Assembly: GCF_020524165.1 (NCBI RefSeq)
Contig: NZ_JAIVKU010000004.1
Coordinates: 558,001 to 622,000 of the forward strand
Direction of reading: 5' to 3'
Length of the DNA: 64,000 bases
Origin: Guptibacillus hwajinpoensis
GTDB taxonomy: Bacteria > Bacillota > Bacilli > Bacillales > Guptibacillaceae
The notes under the pieces were generated by a model. It saw only the letters and a list, made by a program, of their open reading frames with translations. It ran no database searches and had not been told where the DNA came from. A program made the position numbers and the translations under genes. The first letter of the stretch is position 1; each line of letters opens with the position of its first letter. Shown in pieces: positions 61,599 through 64,000 of the stretch.

Positions 61599-62849
61599 TT
61601 AATTTGGTGAATTGTTGTTTTTTCCTCCTAATTCAAACGGTGAGTAGACCCCTTTATAATCAACGATCGTCACCATCCCACGATCTGCATGATTGTTATC
61701 ATGACAGTGAAACAACCATTCTCCTTGATTATTTGCTTTAAAGTAAATGGTATACGTTTCACCGGGTTTTACATGAATTAAATCTTTTACTAAGGGAGAG
61801 TCAAGTTCCTTACCGTTTTTTGAAGTTACCTGAAACCGATGTCCATGTAAGTGCATCGGGTGATTCATTCTTCCTGAGTTGGTTATTTCAACCTTTACGA
61901 TATCTCCGCTTTCTACCTGAATGGGTGGGGTATTTGGAAATGTTTCATCGTTAATTTGAAATGCCATCCCTTTTCCCATATCCATCCCCATGCTTAAATC
62001 CATGTTATACGTTACATCAGGATTAGCTGGTGTTTTATTAAATATCAAATTTTCACTTCCAAAAGTTGTCCCATCTACAACAGATGTATTGGAACTGAGG
62101 TGTGTATTCATTGCTACAGAAACATCACTTTTCTTTGTAACGACTGGAATTTTCATATCTTCTGCATGTTCAATATTGTTTGATTGTCCAATGACCGTTG
62201 GTTCCCCATCCTGTTTTGTGAAAGCAACATCAATCCGTTCGCCAGGGGCAATTTCTACTACATTTGATGATTCTGTGTTATCGGATACTTCTTCCCCATC
62301 TGTTTCAATTACCTCTATGGAACCTTCAGGGAATACCAATCGATGAACTTGATAGCCAGCATTAACGAAACGTAACCTAGCTGTTTGCCCGTCATTTAAA
62401 ATCAAAGGATCAATAGAGGAACCGGCTTTACCGTTCACTGTGAACGTATCGTACATTTGCTTCGTGTCTGCTTCGCCGTCTCCTGACATGCTTCCCATCA
62501 TCATCCCGCCAATGTTAGATAAGTTCTGTTTATCTTGATTTACTGCCCATTCATCGAGGATAAAAGATTCATCTTTATCGTATTTCTGTTTCTTCTCTTC
62601 TACCACAAGCACTCCATAAAGCCCTTTATCTACTTGTAATGAGCTATGTTGATGCGAGTGATACCAATATGTTCCGGCATCTCCTGCAATGAATTCATAC
62701 GTGAACGATTCTCCTGGTTGAACAGCATCCTGTGTGAGGCCGGGTACACCGTCCATTTTATTCGGTAGTAATACACCATGCCAGTGAATGGTGACTGGTA
62801 CATCCAATTCATTTGTTAAGTGGACCTTTACAAAATCCCCTTCTGTCAC
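61599..62849 (-). CDS. Multicopper oxidase, main part after an in-frame stop
   Basis: Laccase/CopA-like copper oxidase. All four copper-binding regions are present: HWHGVLLP, WYHSHQHS, HPMHLHGHRF and HCHDNNHADRGMV. The same frame continues upstream without interruption through WQISHGKKVDAWTYNG to a TAA at 62931-62933, then onward to a signal-peptide-bearing start at 63125. The gene therefore looks like one 508-codon oxidase with a nonsense codon near position 65, which may well have been Gln. Restart at GTG 62849 would lose the secretion signal and part of domain 1, so it is probably inactive. It belongs to the copA-SHOCT copper cluster. Confidence 0.85.
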   Translation of the reverse strand: MTEGDFVKVHLTNELDVPVTIHWHGVLLPNKMDGVPGLTQDAVQPGESFTYEFIAGDAGTYWYHSHQHSSLQVDKGLYGVLVVEEKKQKYDKDESFILDEWAVNQDKQNLSNIGGMMMGSMSGDGEADTKQMYDTFTVNGKAGSSIDPLILNDGQTARLRFVNAGYQVHRLVFPEGSIEVIETDGEEVSDNTESSNVVEIAPGERIDVAFTKQDGEPTVIGQSNNIEHAEDMKIPVVTKKSDVSVAMNTHLSSNTSVVDGTTFGSENLIFNKTPANPDVTYNMDLSMGMDMGKGMAFQINDETFPNTPPIQVESGDIVKVEITNSGRMNHPMHLHGHRFQVTSKNGKELDSPLVKDLIHVKPGETYTIYFKANNQGEWLFHCHDNNHADRGMVTIVDYKGVYSPFELGGKNNNSPN

Positions 62850-62930
62850 GCGTATTTCCTCTCCAGGAACTGTTCCATTATAAGTCCAGGCATCAACTTT
62901 CTTTCCATGGCTAATTTGCCAATTTTTTTC

Positions 62931-63125
62931 TTATGCAGTTATATTGTATGTCTTGACAGGTCGCCCATCCGCTTCTTCAGCATTTACTTCTAATATGCTA
63001 GTTCCATTTTGGTTTACACTTACTGGAAGGGATTTGTCGGTTAGTAAAGACGATTTAAAAACAAGCCAGCCTCCTATCATTAATAAAATGGCAATCATTG
63101 AGATACCAATTATTTTTTTCTTCAT
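62931..63125 (-). pseudogene. N-terminal fragment of the multicopper oxidase
   Basis: 64 codons, start ATG 63125 after GAGGTG. It carries an N-terminal membrane anchor or signal (IIGISMIAILLMIGGWLVF) and ends VKTYNITA at TAA 62931, in the same frame as the oxidase downstream. Alone it would be a short anchored peptide; it is best read as the cut-off leader of that gene. A base-calling error at the stop codon would restore a full enzyme. Confidence 0.75.
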
Positions 63126-63153
63126 TATTTTTCACCTCGACGTCTAGTGTTCA

Positions 63154-63369
63154 CTACTTTTTTGCAATTTTCTTTTTTAAGCGGTCATATTCTTCTTCAG
63201 AAATTTCTCCCCTAGCTAGCCGTTCTTTTAATGTTTCGAGTGAACTTGTACCACTGGATTTCTTTTCAGGCTGCATCATCCATACGATGATTGCGATAAT
63301 AGCTATCGCGATTAGTATTCCGAAAAATCCGAATCCCCAGAACCCACCGTTCATTCCTCCGCTCATCAT
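63154..63369 (-). CDS. SHOCT domain small membrane protein
   Basis: 71 aa. A glycine-rich start (MMSGGMNGGFWGFGFFG) leads into one membrane helix, followed by a C-terminal SHOCT motif (LETLKERLARGEISEEEYD). Proteins of this build are common next to copper and efflux genes. AGGAGGCGG precedes the ATG. It lies 28 bases upstream of the multicopper oxidase start and probably leads that operon, under a CsoR-like operator. Confidence 0.85.
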   Translation of the reverse strand: MMSGGMNGGFWGFGFFGILIAIAIIAIIVWMMQPEKKSSGTSSLETLKERLARGEISEEEYDRLKKKIAKK

Positions 63370-63406
63370 AAAAACCGCCTCCTTTTAACCTGATTCATAT
63401 ACTGAT

Positions 63407-63422
63407 ATACCCGTATAGGTAT
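63407..63422. promoter_or_regulatory. Candidate CsoR copper operator
   Basis: ATACCCGTATAGGTAT has ATACC/GGTAT arms six bases apart, close to the TACCC-N-GGGTA-like sites bound by the copper sensor CsoR in Bacillus. It lies 38 bases before the SHOCT start in its promoter region. Confidence 0.5.
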
Positions 63423-63499
63423 TTAAATAATCGGATTTTCTCCTTTTAATTTAATTTGTCGGTGCCGATATAATTCGTTCCCAAGTAATAGGATAACTA

Positions 63500-63527
63500 G
63501 TTAGAAGCGATGAAAACTGCTTCTAAC
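63500..63527 (-). terminator. Hairpin after copA
   Basis: GTTAGAAGC/GCTTCTAAC, nine pairs, 10-base loop. No T run follows on the minus strand, so termination may be weak and allow read-through into the SHOCT gene. Confidence 0.45.
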
Positions 63528-63538
63528 CTAACGATTAT

Positions 63539-64000
63539 TCATGCTTTTAATAACTTTGCATTTATCGCTACAATGACCGTACTTAAAGACATCAGTACCG
63601 CACCAACTGCTGGACTAAGAACAATACCGATTGGATATAAAATCCCTGCAGCAAGTGGAATAGCCAGTATATTGTAGCCTGCTGCCCACCAAAGATTTTG
63701 AATCATTTTCTTATAAGTTGCTTTAGATAATTCAATAATCGATACCACATCTTCAGGATTACTTTTTACTAAAACCACATCAGCCGTTTCCATGGCGACA
63801 TCTGTTCCTGCTCCAATCGCAATTCCAAGATCAGCATTTGCTAATGCTGGAGCGTCATTCACTCCGTCTCCCGTCATCGCCACTTTTAGTCCTTTTTGTT
63901 TGATCTCCTTTATCTGATCGGCTTTCTCGTGAGGAAGAACTTCTGCATAAATTTCAGTTAAATCGAGCTGCTTCGCAACCCATGTTGCTACTTGTTTATT
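63539..64000 (-). CDS. copA: Copper-translocating P-type ATPase (CopA-like), N-terminal part beyond the window
   Basis: C-terminal part of a P1B-type ATPase exporting copper; the frame stays open to the window end, so the start lies outside. Visible are the hinge motif MTGDGVNDAPALANADLGIA with the Mg-binding aspartates, EVLPHEKADQIKEIK of the P domain and the last two membrane helices, with MSLSTVIVAINA. The YN pair in helix 7 (GYNILAIPLAAG) and the MSxS in helix 8 are the copper-binding marks of CopA. It leads the copper cluster with the SHOCT protein and multicopper oxidase. Confidence 0.92.
   Translation of the reverse strand, partial: NKQVATWVAKQLDLTEIYAEVLPHEKADQIKEIKQKGLKVAMTGDGVNDAPALANADLGIAIGAGTDVAMETADVVLVKSNPEDVVSIIELSKATYKKMIQNLWWAAGYNILAIPLAAGILYPIGIVLSPAVGAVLMSLSTVIVAINAKLLKA

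Noticed and set aside
63098-63388. 96-codon plus-strand frame opposite the SHOCT gene
   Set aside because: Antisense to the better-supported SHOCT gene, with no Shine-Dalgarno sequence.

Overview
The window is a piece of a low-GC Gram-positive chromosome, most likely from a member of the Bacillaceae. Shine-Dalgarno sites are strong (AGGAGG type), GTG and TTG starts are frequent, and the neighbours (topoisomerase IV pair, YneT-like CoA-binding protein, AmpS, BioY, YjiH, PatB, Csp) have Bacillus-type relatives. I cannot name the species. I see no tRNA, rRNA, CRISPR array, complete insertion sequence or prophage.

Bases 1-24048 form one long plus-strand catabolic region: three acyl-CoA ligases, an acyl-CoA carboxylase carboxyltransferase, two acyl-CoA dehydrogenases, three short-chain dehydrogenases, a thiolase, a 3-hydroxyacyl-CoA dehydrogenase, two crotonase-family proteins, a hotdog thioesterase, an APH-fold kinase, a ComB-like phosphatase, a complete LIV-type ABC importer, a phosphotriesterase-like lactonase and a TetR regulator. 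The dehydrogenase at 3041 and the kinase at 11488 resemble the two halves of the ACAD10/ACAD11 and LvaA/LvaC systems, which bring 4-hydroxyacyl-CoAs into beta-oxidation by phosphorylating them. With a lactonase and ligases in the same cluster, I infer a route from gamma-lactones or 4-hydroxy acids through beta-oxidation. A 13-base sequence containing the AACCGGTT core precedes two of the transcription blocks and is a candidate TetR operator; one copy lies next to a catabolite-repression (cre) site.

Bases 24049-41270 are mixed housekeeping and accessory genes: PanE-like reductase, cyclase-fold protein, zinc-less MDR oxidoreductase, YjiH transporter, tandem GNAT protein, a split orphan gene, Csp, an MFS exporter with a likely leader peptide, a decayed alpha/beta hydrolase, YneT-like protein, SIMPL protein, AmpS aminopeptidase, cytochrome P450, a nuclease-helicase and a Ca2+/cation antiporter. 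Bases 41378-51469 hold bioY with a candidate BirA operator, a secreted acidic protein, parE-parC, two membrane hydrolase-like proteins, a TVP38 protein, PatB and a 2'-5' RNA ligase-like protein.

Bases 51476-57956 look less stable: an orphan exported protein, a decayed ribokinase with a perfect 16-base inverted duplication, a vanadium haloperoxidase, a MazG-like short gene and an ArsR-like regulator with its MFS partner, with two GAAC-N4-GTTC palindromes upstream. Bases 58013-64000 are minus strand: an M20 amidohydrolase, a VOC protein, an ECF-type sigma factor followed directly by a ClpP paralogue, and a copper cluster (CopA, SHOCT protein, multicopper oxidase) in which the oxidase carries an in-frame stop.
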